This document shows positions 52,073-62,603 of a DNA stretch of 64,000 nt, piece after piece. The notes under the pieces were generated by a model. The model searched no databases, was not told where the DNA came from, and saw only the letters and a program-made list of their open reading frames with translations. The stretch covers positions 1 through 64,000 of the forward strand of contig JAIXPX010000011.1 in NCBI GenBank assembly GCA_027486035.1. Direction: 5' to 3'. The stretch comes from Erythrobacteraceae bacterium (GTDB lineage Bacteria; Pseudomonadota; Alphaproteobacteria; Sphingomonadales; Sphingomonadaceae). Position numbers and translations under genes: made by a program. Within the stretch, counting starts at the first letter, position 1; every line of letters starts with the position of its first letter.

Positions 52073-52909
52073 ATGGCCTCCTTGCGCTTCGCCTTTGACC
52101 GTCCCCGTCTGCCCGCGCCGCTGCTGGCGGCTGCAAGCGCGGCCGGCGGGCGCGCGCAGCAGGCCTATGCCGCCACCGAGCTCGCGCGCCGCGTGGCTCT
52201 GGCGCGCGAGGTGATCCCCGAAGAGCACCAGAGCGGCAAGCCGCGCCTCGTGCGCCTGCTGGGCGAGGCGCAGGTGCTGCTCGAACCCGTCCGGCGCCAC
52301 CGCCGCAAGCTTGTCCTCGTGCCGACCGCCAACCGCCAGCTGGTCATGCTGCTGCCCGGCTTTGCCACGCACCCCGTGCGGATGCGCTATCTCGCCCGGC
52401 AGCTCGAAAGCGCGGGCCACCTCGTCAAGCGCTGGGGGCTGGGCTTCAACTGGGGGCCGACCGAGCAGAATTTCGCCGCGGTCGAGACGCGCCTGCGCGA
52501 ACTCCATGCCCGCCACGGGGTCAAGGTGGTGCTGATCGGCTGGAGCCTGGGCGGCCTCTATGCGCGCGAGATCGCCAAGCGGCAGCCGCAGGCGGTGGCC
52601 AAGGTTGTCACGATGGGCTCGCCCTTCAGCGGCAGCCCGCGCGCGAACAACGTGTGGCGCGCCTACCAGTTCATCACCGGCCATTCGGTCGACGCGCCGC
52701 CGATCGCGGCCGAGCTTGCGGTCAAGCCCCCGGTCGAGACCGTCGCCCTGTGGAGCGCCAATGACGGCGTCATCGCCCCGCGCTGCGCCGCCGGCCGCCC
52801 GGGCGAGCGCGACCGCGCCATACCGCTGCGCTGCACGCATCTCGGCTTCAGCTATGATCCGCAGGTCATAGAAACGCTGCTGGCAGAGCTCGAAAGCACC
52901 CGCGCCTGA
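52073..52909 (+). CDS. alpha/beta hydrolase fold protein
   Basis: 278 residues. LVMLLPGFATHPVRMRYLAR (oxyanion strand), the nucleophile elbow GWSLGGLYAREIAKR (S158), ALWSANDGVIAP (Asp) and CTHLGFSYDP (His) make a complete triad; the fold is that of PGAP1/lipase-like hydrolases, usually acting on esters. It precedes the ATP-grasp gene by 82 bases in the same direction and could belong to that unit, but this is not a usual partner of the cluster. Confidence 0.8.
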   Translation: MASLRFAFDRPRLPAPLLAAASAAGGRAQQAYAATELARRVALAREVIPEEHQSGKPRLVRLLGEAQVLLEPVRRHRRKLVLVPTANRQLVMLLPGFATHPVRMRYLARQLESAGHLVKRWGLGFNWGPTEQNFAAVETRLRELHARHGVKVVLIGWSLGGLYAREIAKRQPQAVAKVVTMGSPFSGSPRANNVWRAYQFITGHSVDAPPIAAELAVKPPVETVALWSANDGVIAPRCAAGRPGERDRAIPLRCTHLGFSYDPQVIETLLAELESTRA

Positions 52910-52991
52910 TCCCGCCTTGCGGCCACGGCGCGAGAAGCAATTCAGCCGCTTTCCTTTTGCAAAAGCGCGGTTAGATTGTTGCATTGCACAC

Positions 52992-54440
52992 ATGCACATG
53001 TGGGGGTCGATGCACGGGCGGGGCAGCAAGTTCGACGAGATGTTCGACGGCGCGGGGCTGACGCGGCCGGCCTATGCCGAATATTGCCGCTGGTTCGACG
53101 AGCAGGCGCCCGAATTCCTCCGCCGCAAGAACCGCGAGGCGGATGACACCTTCCGGCGCACCGGCATCACCTTCAACGTCTATGGCGAGAACGAGGCCGA
53201 GGAGCGGCTGATCCCCTTCGACATGGTGCCGCGCATCATCACCGCTGCCGAATGGCGCCGCCTCTCGCGCGGGATCGAGCAGCGGGTGCGGGCGATCAAC
53301 TCCTTCCTCTACGACCTTTACCACCGCCAGGAGATCGTGCGCGCCGGGCGCCTGCCGGAACGCCTGCTGCGGGGGAACGAGGCGTGGCTCGCCAACATGG
53401 TCGGCTTCACCCCGCCGGGCGGCATTTACACCCATATCGTCGGGATCGATCTGGTGCGCACCGGGCCGGACGAGTTCTTCGTGCTGGAAGACAATGCCCG
53501 CACCCCCTCGGGCGTTTCCTACATGCTCGAGAACCGCGAGACGATGATGGGGATGTTCCCCGATCTGTTCAGCCGGATCGCGGTGGAGAGCGTGTCCAAC
53601 TATCCGCGCCGCCTGGCCCGCAGCCTCGCGGCCTGCGTCCCGCCCGCCTATACCGGCGGCAAGCCCACGGTCGCGGTGCTCACCCCCGGCATCTACAATT
53701 CCGCCTATTTCGAACACGCCTTCCTCGCCGACCAGATGGGCGCCGAGCTGGTCGAGGGCAGCGATCTGCGCGTGGTCGAGGGCCGGGTGCAGATGCGCAC
53801 CACGCGCGGCTACAAGCCGATTGACGTGCTCTATCGCCGGGTCGATGACGAGTTCCTCGATCCGCTCACCTTCAACCCCGATAGCGTGCTGGGCGTGCCG
53901 GGGATCATGGATGTCTATCGCTCGGGCGGGATCACCATCGCCAATGCGCCGGGCACCGGGGTGGCGGACGACAAGGCGATCTATTCCTTCATGCCCGAAA
54001 TCGTCGAGTTCTATACCGGCGAGCGACCCCTGCTCCCCAATGTCGAGACATGGCGCTGCGCCGACAAGGACGCGCTTGGATATGTGCTCGACAATCTCGC
54101 GGAGCTGGTGGTCAAGGAGGTGCACGGATCGGGCGGCTACGGGATGCTGATCGGGCCGACCTCGTCGAAGCGCGAGATCGCCGCCTTCCGCGAAAAGCTG
54201 ATCGCGCGGCCCGAAAACTACATCGCCCAGCCCACGCTCGCCCTGTCGACCTGCCCGATCTACACCGCCAAGGGCCTCGCGCCCCGGCACGTGGACCTGC
54301 GGCCCTTCGTGCTGGTCAGCCCGGAGGGGATCGACATTACCCCGGGCGGGCTGACGCGGGTCGCGCTCAAGAAGGGATCGCTGGTGGTCAATTCCAGTCA
54401 GGGAGGCGGCACCAAGGATACCTGGGTGCTGAAGGACTGA
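52992..54440 (+). CDS. circularly permuted ATP-grasp protein (COG2308)
   Basis: 482 residues. The family pattern is seen in FDEMFDGAGLTRPAYAEYCR, INSFLYDLYHRQEIVRAGRL, GIYTHIVGIDLVRTGPDEFF, VLEDNARTPSGVSYMLENR, ELVVKEVHGSGGYGMLIGPT and IAQPTLALSTCPIYTAKGLA, ending GGTKDTWVLKD. Members are predicted ATP-dependent amide or peptide-bond ligases; the reaction is unproven. Several Met codons crowd the N-terminus, so the start (52992) could be 2 to 6 codons later. It heads the ATP-grasp/alpha-E/transglutaminase/Anbu set, with one base between its stop and the next ATG. Confidence 0.88.
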   Translation: MHMWGSMHGRGSKFDEMFDGAGLTRPAYAEYCRWFDEQAPEFLRRKNREADDTFRRTGITFNVYGENEAEERLIPFDMVPRIITAAEWRRLSRGIEQRVRAINSFLYDLYHRQEIVRAGRLPERLLRGNEAWLANMVGFTPPGGIYTHIVGIDLVRTGPDEFFVLEDNARTPSGVSYMLENRETMMGMFPDLFSRIAVESVSNYPRRLARSLAACVPPAYTGGKPTVAVLTPGIYNSAYFEHAFLADQMGAELVEGSDLRVVEGRVQMRTTRGYKPIDVLYRRVDDEFLDPLTFNPDSVLGVPGIMDVYRSGGITIANAPGTGVADDKAIYSFMPEIVEFYTGERPLLPNVETWRCADKDALGYVLDNLAELVVKEVHGSGGYGMLIGPTSSKREIAAFREKLIARPENYIAQPTLALSTCPIYTAKGLAPRHVDLRPFVLVSPEGIDITPGGLTRVALKKGSLVVNSSQGGGTKDTWVLKD

Positions 54441-54441
54441 C

Positions 54442-55386
54442 ATGCTCGGGAGGACCGCCAACGGATTGTTCTGGATGTTCCGCTATCTCGAGAGGGCCGA
54501 GAACACCGCGCGCCTGCTCGAGGCGGCGCTGCGGATGGCGCTGACCCGCGATGTCGTGACCGCCGAGGCCGAGTGGCGCTCGGTGATCGCGACGCTCGGG
54601 CTGACCCAGGCCTACCGCGCCGTGCACGACACCTATGACGGAGCCTCGGTCTGGAACTTCGTGCTGCGCGGCCCGTCGAACCCGGGCAACGTCCGCAAGA
54701 TGTTCGGTGCCGTGCGATCGAACGCGAGGGAATCGCGGATCAACATCTCCTCCGATGTCTGGGAAGCGGTGAACGAGAACTGGATGCGCCTCGACAGCCT
54801 GCTGGCGCGGCCTGTGGGACAGGGGGCCGTCGGCGAGGTGCTGGGCGCGATCCGCCGCGCCGGCACGCAGGTCCACGGCGCCTTCGACGGCTCGATCCTG
54901 CGCGACGAGGGCTACCACTTCGCCCGCGCGGGCACCTTCATCGAACGCGCCGACAGCTCGGCCCGCATCCTCGACATGAAATATTTCCTGCTGCTGCCCT
55001 CGCTCTCCTATGTCGGATCGAGCCTCGATACCGGGCAGTGGGAACAGGTGCTGCGATCGGTCGCGGGGGCGCGGGTCTATTCGTGGCTCAACGCCGGGCA
55101 GATCGAGGCGCGCGGGATCGTGGAATTCGTGGTGCTCGACGAACGTTTCCCCCGCAGCCTTGCCTTTTGCCGCGGCGCGCTGCGCGAATGCCTCGCCGCG
55201 CTCGCACGCACCCATGGCAGCGAGGGGCGCGCGGCCGCGCTGATGCGCGAGGCCGATAGCCGGATCAGCCACCTCACCGTCGACCAGATCTTCGAGCAGG
55301 GGCTGCACGAATTCCTTGTCGATTTCCTCGCCCGCAACGGTGCGATCGCCCAGGCGATTGCCGAGGACTACCGGTTCCACGCATGA
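54442..55386 (+). CDS. alpha-E domain protein (DUF403, COG2307)
   Basis: 314 residues, all-helical. It begins GRTANGLFWMFRYLERAENT, ARLLEAALRM, the signature of the alpha-E domain, and includes SDVWEAVNENWMRLDSL, FARAGTFIERADSSARILDM and FVVLDERFPRSLAFCRGALR. The role is unknown; it occurs with COG2308 ATP-grasp proteins, sometimes fused, so the two probably form one enzyme. The stop overlaps the next ATG (ATGA). Confidence 0.88.
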   Translation: MLGRTANGLFWMFRYLERAENTARLLEAALRMALTRDVVTAEAEWRSVIATLGLTQAYRAVHDTYDGASVWNFVLRGPSNPGNVRKMFGAVRSNARESRINISSDVWEAVNENWMRLDSLLARPVGQGAVGEVLGAIRRAGTQVHGAFDGSILRDEGYHFARAGTFIERADSSARILDMKYFLLLPSLSYVGSSLDTGQWEQVLRSVAGARVYSWLNAGQIEARGIVEFVVLDERFPRSLAFCRGALRECLAALARTHGSEGRAAALMREADSRISHLTVDQIFEQGLHEFLVDFLARNGAIAQAIAEDYRFHA

Positions 55387-56255
55387 GCAAGCTCGTCCTC
55401 CAGGTCCGCCACACCACCCACTACGCCTTCGCCCAGCCGGTGGTGCACGCGCTTCAGCGGCTGCGGCTGACGCCGAAGGAAACCCAGGGCCAGCGGATCG
55501 CGGAGTGGCGCATGGGGTTCGAGAATGCCCGGGCCGAGCTCGAATATGACGACCAGCATTTCAACCATGTCACCCTGATCAGCCTTGCGCCGGGCGCGCG
55601 CGAGGTGACGGTGACCTGCGAGGGCACGGTCGAGACCGAGGACAATGCCGGGGTGATCGGCCGCCATTCGGGCCACCTGCCCTTGTGGAGCTTCCTGCGC
55701 CAGACTCCGCTGACCCGGCCGGGCGCGAAGCTGCGCGCGCTGCTGCGCGAGGTGCCGGGGAACAGCGGGGAGGCGCCGCTGGATTTCCTGCACGCGCTCT
55801 CGGCCCTGATCCGCGACCGCGTGGCCTATGAGACCGGTCGCACCGACGCGCGCACCACCGCCGAGGAAGCGGCAGCGCAAGGGGCGGGGGTGTGCCAGGA
55901 CCATGCCCATATCTTCATCGGCGCGGCCCGCGCGAGCGGCATCCCGGCACGCTATGTCAGCGGCTACCTGATGATGAATGATCGCATCGATCAGGAGGCC
56001 ACCCACGCCTGGGCCGAAGCCCATGTCGAGGGGCTGGGCTGGGTGGGCTTCGATGTCTCGAACAGGATCAGCCCCGATCCGCGCTATGTGCGGGTCGCCA
56101 CAGGCAGCGACTACCGCGACGCAGCGCCGGTCACCGGGATCAGCTTCGGCGCGAGAGCGGATCAGGTGCTGACAGTTGGCGTTGCGGTCTCCTCGCAGCC
56201 GCTCCCGCCGCCGGACCAGAGCCAGACCCAGAGCCAGAGCCAGGCGGGCCAGTAG
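55383..56255 (+). CDS. transglutaminase-like cysteine protease family protein (COG1305)
   Basis: 290 residues. N-terminal beta domain starting VLQVRHTTHYAFAQPVVHAL, then the transglutaminase core with C171 (GAGVCQDHAHIFIGAARASG), H208 (ATHAWAEAHVEGLGWVGFD) and D224, a full Cys-His-Asp triad. The last 20 residues are a Gln/Ser repeat tail (QSQTQSQSQAGQ). No signal peptide is visible, so it is probably cytoplasmic, like its partners. It may cleave or form isopeptide or peptide bonds on the product of the ATP-grasp enzyme. Confidence 0.88.
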   Translation: MSKLVLQVRHTTHYAFAQPVVHALQRLRLTPKETQGQRIAEWRMGFENARAELEYDDQHFNHVTLISLAPGAREVTVTCEGTVETEDNAGVIGRHSGHLPLWSFLRQTPLTRPGAKLRALLREVPGNSGEAPLDFLHALSALIRDRVAYETGRTDARTTAEEAAAQGAGVCQDHAHIFIGAARASGIPARYVSGYLMMNDRIDQEATHAWAEAHVEGLGWVGFDVSNRISPDPRYVRVATGSDYRDAAPVTGISFGARADQVLTVGVAVSSQPLPPPDQSQTQSQSQAGQ

Positions 56256-56352
56256 CCCCGCGCAGGCGGTCTTGCGCCTTTGCGCTGTCTCGCCCATCGG
56301 GCTAGGGCGCAACCGGGCGGGGCGCCAAGGTGGCAGACAAGAGGATGACCGG

Positions 56353-57099
56353 ATGACCTATTGCGTTGGCATGGTGCTCGACAAGGGCCTTGTCCTGATG
56401 AGCGACACGCGCACCAATTCGGGCGTCGACAACATCTCGACCTTCCGCAAGCTGTTCCACTGGAGCGTGCCGGGCGAGCGCATCATCGCGGTGATGACCG
56501 CGGGCAATCTTGCCACGACCCAGGCCGTGATCAGCCAGCTCGAGGAGCGCACCAAGGCCCCCGGCGAGCGCGAGAACTGCCTGCTCAAGGGCGCGACCAT
56601 GTTCCAGGTGGCGACCGAGATGGGGCGAATCCTGCGCGGCTCGATCGACGAGGTGCAGCGCGCCAATGGCGATAACGGCAAGGGTCGCTTCACCGCGACG
56701 ATGATCGTCGCCGGCCAGATCAAGGGGATGCAGCCGCGCCTGTTCATGATCTATCCCGAAGGCAATTTCATCGAGGCGAGCTGGGACACGCCGTTCTTCC
56801 AGATCGGCGAGACCAAGTATGGCCGTCCGATCCTGATCCGCGGCTACGAACGCACGATGACCTTCGAGAATGCGGTCAAGCTGCTGATGGTGAGTTTCGA
56901 TTCGACTCTCAAGGCAAACCTCTCGGTCGGCCTGCCGCTCGACCTGCTGGTGATCGGCAAGGATGAGTTTTCCGTCACCCACGCCCACCGCGTGACCGAG
57001 GATGACGCCTATTTCGACAGCATTTCATCGGGTTGGGGCAATGCGTTGCGGGCAGCCTTCCACTCGCTCCCACCCTATCGCTTCAGCGGTGACGCCTAG
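56353..57099 (+). CDS. Anbu (ancestral beta-subunit) proteasome-type peptidase
   Basis: 248 residues, Ntn-hydrolase fold. MTYCVGMVLDKGLVLMSDTR leaves Thr as the first residue after Met removal; D18 and K33 (ISTFRKLFHWS) stand where proteasome beta subunits and HslV have the catalytic Asp17 and Lys33. GNLATTQAV and a C-terminal DLLVIGKDEFSVTHAHRVTE follow. Anbu forms helical or lock-washer assemblies and its substrates are not settled. It follows the transglutaminase gene by 97 bases and is the last gene of the set. Confidence 0.92.
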   Translation: MTYCVGMVLDKGLVLMSDTRTNSGVDNISTFRKLFHWSVPGERIIAVMTAGNLATTQAVISQLEERTKAPGERENCLLKGATMFQVATEMGRILRGSIDEVQRANGDNGKGRFTATMIVAGQIKGMQPRLFMIYPEGNFIEASWDTPFFQIGETKYGRPILIRGYERTMTFENAVKLLMVSFDSTLKANLSVGLPLDLLVIGKDEFSVTHAHRVTEDDAYFDSISSGWGNALRAAFHSLPPYRFSGDA

Positions 57100-57161
57100 G
57101 GAAAGGCCCTGATCTACCTCCGTAGTGGAGTTAAATTGACTAACGATTTTAGGTGCTTGCC

Positions 57162-57179
57162 TTATCCCGTATAGGATAA
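57162..57179. promoter_or_regulatory. inverted repeat upstream of LuxR-type regulator
   Basis: TTATCCCGTATAGGATAA has perfect 6-bp arms (TTATCC/GGATAA) with a 6-base spacer, 61 bases before the regulator's ATG. Possible operator or autoregulatory site. Confidence 0.45.
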
Positions 57180-57240
57180 ATCTCCGGATTGGCGACGCTC
57201 CTGCGTGTAACCTTCGTGGGGATGGCGCAAGCATCCCGGC

Positions 57241-57861
57241 ATGACACGCAAAGCTGTTCTCCACTTCATCGATTCTTGCAGCCGTCAGCGCGCCGAACTG
57301 GCGCGGGTCGGCTTCGGCCTGGGCCATCACTGCGAGGTCTATGGCGATCTCTCCGAGCTGGCGGTGCACCCGCCGCGCGACGGGATCATCCTTGCCCGCG
57401 ACACGGCCGAGGAAGGCGGCATCAGCATGATCCTCGACCGGCTTGGCCGGCTCGGGGTGTGGCTGCCGCTGATCGCCTTCGACGCGCAGCCGCGACCGGG
57501 GCGGATCGTCGAGGCGATCAAGGCGGGTTCGCTGGACTACCTTGCCCTGCCGCTCGATCCGGAGCGTCTGACCCGCTGCCTGATGCGCATCGAGAAGGAG
57601 GCAGAGGTCTTCGGCGCGGCCCGGCGCCGCATGATCAAGGCGCGCGACCGCATCTCGACCCTCTCGGCCCGCGAGCGCGAGGTGCTCGACTGGCTGGCGG
57701 AGGGCAGCAGCAACAAGGTGATCGCCCGCGAGCTCGATATCAGCCCGCGTACGGTGGAAATCCACCGCGCCAACATGATGAGCAAGCTCGGCGCACGCCA
57801 CGCCGCCGAAGCGGTGCGCCTGAAGCTCGAGGCGAAGCTGGAAACGCGGATGCGCGCCTGA
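57241..57861 (+). CDS. LuxR/FixJ-type response regulator with degenerate receiver
   Basis: 206 residues. The C-terminal LuxR HTH is typical: LSAREREVLDWLAEGSSNKV, IARELDISPRTVEIHRANMM, SKLGARHAAEAVRL. The N-terminal domain has receiver-like spacing, but the strand that normally carries the phosphoacceptor Asp reads DGIILARDTAEEGG, with no clear LLDxxxP motif, and LALPLDPERL replaces the usual K-P. Phosphorylation may therefore be absent or altered. There is no kinase next to it. Confidence 0.85.
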   Translation: MTRKAVLHFIDSCSRQRAELARVGFGLGHHCEVYGDLSELAVHPPRDGIILARDTAEEGGISMILDRLGRLGVWLPLIAFDAQPRPGRIVEAIKAGSLDYLALPLDPERLTRCLMRIEKEAEVFGAARRRMIKARDRISTLSAREREVLDWLAEGSSNKVIARELDISPRTVEIHRANMMSKLGARHAAEAVRLKLEAKLETRMRA

Positions 57862-57923
57862 CACCCGCGCCCCGCGCGGATCGCGGCGCGATGTCCCCTG
57901 CCTGTCTGGCGGGAGCGGCGCGG

Positions 57924-58610
57924 TCAGCGGCAGAAGACCCCGCCGGTGCCCTCGAGGTGCAAGTGGTCCGCGTGCGCGGCGTTGTAATCCGGGCCGAGGA
58001 CGGTGCCGAAGCGCTTGCAGGCGCTCTTGTGGACGACCCGCAGGAAATCACGCGTGGCCGCATCGCCGCTGTGCCAGTCGCGCTTGACCACCACCCGGCG
58101 TCCATCTGCCAGGACGAAGGCCGACACGTCGATCGCCTCGGCCCGGGCATGGGCCGAGCGGCGCTCGGTCCCCGCGACATTGCGGCAGGAATAGGAGCCC
58201 ATTGTCTCGATCCGTGCGAGCGGGCTGCCGAGGATCTCGCGCGCGGCGCGGTCGACCCCGAAACGCGCCCAGTCGCCGAATGTCCGGGCGACCCGGCATT
58301 GCACCGGCCCGAGATTGGCGACGCCGAGCGGCGCCCGGTCGCCGGCCAGCGCATTGAGCTGCACCGTGCCGAGCGCCGCGCAGCCGGGTGCGGCGTAGGT
58401 GTCGGGCAGCGGCTTGAAGCGCGCGCCGCTCGCGCCGAGATCGGCAAGGCAGCGGGCGTCATCGGGTCGCGGGGCCTGGCTCTGCGGCGCTCCCGGCCGG
58501 GGCGGAGTGCCCCCGCTCCGGCCGCCGCCCGGCAGCACCGAGCCGCAGCCGGCCAGCAGCAGCGCGGCTGCCGCCACAGTCCAAGCGCGCGTGATGCCCG
58601 TGGCTCCCAT
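57924..58610 (-). CDS. extensin-like C-terminal domain lipoprotein
   Basis: 228 residues. Signal peptide with lipobox (AWTVAAAALLLAGCGS, C22). A Pro/Gly linker leads to the extensin-like domain with CRVARTFGDWARF, SYSCRNVAGTERRSAHARAE, AIDVSAFVLADGRRV, and a final AHADHLHLEGTGGVFC whose His/Asp residues resemble the zinc site of D-Ala-D-Ala/LAS peptidases. It probably acts on the cell wall from the outer membrane, but the activity is not shown for the family. Confidence 0.85.
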   Translation of the reverse strand: MGATGITRAWTVAAAALLLAGCGSVLPGGGRSGGTPPRPGAPQSQAPRPDDARCLADLGASGARFKPLPDTYAAPGCAALGTVQLNALAGDRAPLGVANLGPVQCRVARTFGDWARFGVDRAAREILGSPLARIETMGSYSCRNVAGTERRSAHARAEAIDVSAFVLADGRRVVVKRDWHSGDAATRDFLRVVHKSACKRFGTVLGPDYNAAHADHLHLEGTGGVFCR

Positions 58611-58689
58611 CCCACAAGATTATCGCGAAAAGCCGATTAACTGCCAGAGAACAAATGCAAGGGCAGCGCATTTTTGGGCGGGCAAAGGT

Positions 58690-60159
58690 TCAGCCCTCGG
58701 CGGGTGCCTTGCCGGTGGCAAGGCTCACGGCAAGGATCGCGACCAGAGCGGCAAAAAAGCCCGGCACGATCTCGTAGAGGCCGGGGCCGCCCATGAAGCT
58801 CGCGTTCCAGCCGAGCGCGATCCATCCCGCGACCACGCCCGCGCCCGTCACCAGCCCGGCGACCGCGCCCGCGCCGGTCATGCGCTTCCAGGTCAGGGCG
58901 AGCAGGATCAGCGGACCGAAGGCCGCGCCGAAGCCCGCCCAGGCGTTGGCGACGAGGCCGAGCACCTCGCTCTCCGGGTCAGCCGCGATCACCAGCGCCG
59001 CCGCCGCGACCAGCACTACGCTGAGGCGCCCGATATTGACCGCCTCGCGCTCCGACGCATTCCGGCGCAGGAACAGCCGATAGAAGTCCTCGGTCAGCGA
59101 GGAGGAGGAGACCAGCAGCTGCGAGGAGATCGTGCTCATGATCGCAGCGAGCAGCGCGGCGTAGAGGAAGCCCGTCACCGCCGGGTGGAACAGCAGCTTG
59201 GCCAGGACGATGAAGATCGTCTCCGGGTCATCGACCACCAGCGCGTTCGCCTCGGCAAAGGCGCGCCCCGCCAGCCCCACAGCGACCGCGCCCGCCAGCG
59301 AGATCACCATCCAGATCATGCAGATCCAGCCTGCGAGCGGCACGTTCTCGACCTTGTCGATCGCCATGAAGCGCACGATGATATGCGGCTGGCCAAAGTA
59401 GCCGAGGCCCCATGTCACCGCGCTGATGATGCCTATCACGGTCGCGCCATGGGTGAGGCTGAGGAAGCCGTCCTGCGGCACGGCAGCGATGCTGGTCGCC
59501 GCGCTCCCGTCGGTGCCCATCAGGATGAAAAGCGGCATGACGACGAGCGCGCACATCATGATCATGCCTTGCACGAAGTCGGTGAGGCTGACCGCGAGAA
59601 AGCCTCCGATCGTGGTGTAGACCAGCACGATCCCGGCGGTGAGCAGGATGCCGACCATGTAGTCCGACAGCCCCGCGACCGGGAGTGCGCCCGCGAAGGC
59701 GGTCTCGAACAGCTTGCCCCCGCCGACCATGCCGGAGGCGGTGTAGACCGTGAAGAAGCCGACGATCACCACCGCCGAGACGACCCGCAGCAGCGTGCCC
59801 GTCTCCGGGAAGCGGTTGGCGAGGAATTCGGGGATGGTCAGCGCATCGCCCAGCCGCTCGGTCTGTTCGCGCAGGCGCGGAGCGACAATGATCCAATTGA
59901 GTGCGGCGCCCACGGTAAGCCCGATGGCGATCCAAGCCTCGACCAGCCCGCCCACAAACAGCGCTCCCGGCAGCCCCAGCAACAGCCAGCCCGACATGTC
60001 GGAAGCGCCTGCGCTGAGCGCCGTAACCGCCGGGCCCAAACCCCGCCCGGCGAGGAGGTAGCCCGAGGAGTCCGCACGGGTCTTGAACCAGGCATAGATG
60101 CCGATCGCGACCATCAGCAGGAAATAGGCGGCAAGGCTGGCGAGGGTGTAGGTGTTCAT
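58690..60159 (-). CDS. putP: sodium/proline symporter
   Basis: 489 residues, 13 helices, SSS family. SSGYLLAGRGLGPAVTALSA, GASDMSGWLLLGLPGALF, EFLANRFPETGTLLRVVSA, WGLGYFGQPHIIVRFMAI and AAIMSTISSQLLVSSSSLTE are the usual PutP landmarks, including Na+-site residues in the first motif and the late Ser/Thr cluster. It takes up proline with Na+. The ATG at 60159 starts MNTYTLASLAAYFLLMVAI; six upstream codons are dropped. Confidence 0.93.
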   Translation of the reverse strand: MNTYTLASLAAYFLLMVAIGIYAWFKTRADSSGYLLAGRGLGPAVTALSAGASDMSGWLLLGLPGALFVGGLVEAWIAIGLTVGAALNWIIVAPRLREQTERLGDALTIPEFLANRFPETGTLLRVVSAVVIVGFFTVYTASGMVGGGKLFETAFAGALPVAGLSDYMVGILLTAGIVLVYTTIGGFLAVSLTDFVQGMIMMCALVVMPLFILMGTDGSAATSIAAVPQDGFLSLTHGATVIGIISAVTWGLGYFGQPHIIVRFMAIDKVENVPLAGWICMIWMVISLAGAVAVGLAGRAFAEANALVVDDPETIFIVLAKLLFHPAVTGFLYAALLAAIMSTISSQLLVSSSSLTEDFYRLFLRRNASEREAVNIGRLSVVLVAAAALVIAADPESEVLGLVANAWAGFGAAFGPLILLALTWKRMTGAGAVAGLVTGAGVVAGWIALGWNASFMGGPGLYEIVPGFFAALVAILAVSLATGKAPAEG

Positions 60160-60248
60160 GGGACGGGGGCGTAACAAGCGTGCGGGTGCTTGACCACCTG
60201 CGCCTCAGAGTTTCCCGCAGGCGGGCTTGGAGAAGGACCCACCCCTAA

Positions 60249-60313
60249 CCCCTCCCGCAGGCGGTAGGGGGACCGCATTGCACCTGAATCACCCCTCCCG
60301 CGTGCGGGAGGGG
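60249..60313. repeat. two REP-like palindromes
   Basis: CCCCTCCCGC-GT-GCGGGAGGGG at 60292-60313 is a perfect 10-bp-arm palindrome; a near copy with one mismatch (GCGGTAGGGG) lies at 60249-60270. They sit between the starts and ends of putP and typA, as dispersed REP-type repeats do. Confidence 0.6.
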
Positions 60314-60339
60314 CCGGGGGTGGGCATGTTCCGTCCCCC

Positions 60340-62175
<1,836 letters not shown>

Positions 62176-62603
62176 TCGAAGGCACTTCCGGTGAAGGGCC
62201 GGACGCTCTTGCGCATCCGGGTATGGAACAGGGCAGAGCGCGGGGGCACGCTGCTGGAGCAGAGGTTTGTTTCGGCTGGGCGACAATCCGCGACGCTACG
62301 GCCCCCTGCGGTTTCGGGCCGCGCGCGCGGATGTGCTGCGTTGCAACATCGCGGCGGCGCCTAGCAGGGGCCGTGTCGCGGGGCAAGGGTTGGCACAGCA
62401 AGCGGGGTGCCGACGCGGCGCCCACAGTGTGACTCTTGCGCCACATTATCCCCTGATGCCCGCGAAAAGCGCGGCTCGGCGGCTTGTCGGTGCGGTGTTG
62501 CTGGCTTATCAGGGCCGCCACGATCACGGGAGACAAGCGCGCAACAATGGTGCGTGTCCGCAACAGGGCGCCGGGATCGCGGGATTTTTGGAGAGGAGCT
62601 TCC
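62176..62603. other. divergent intergenic region, typA to TonB receptor
   Basis: 428 bases with promoters of both neighbours presumably inside. I see no clear Fur box, riboswitch, hairpin or small gene; the only firm signal is GGAGAGGAG just before the receptor's ATG. Confidence 0.4.
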
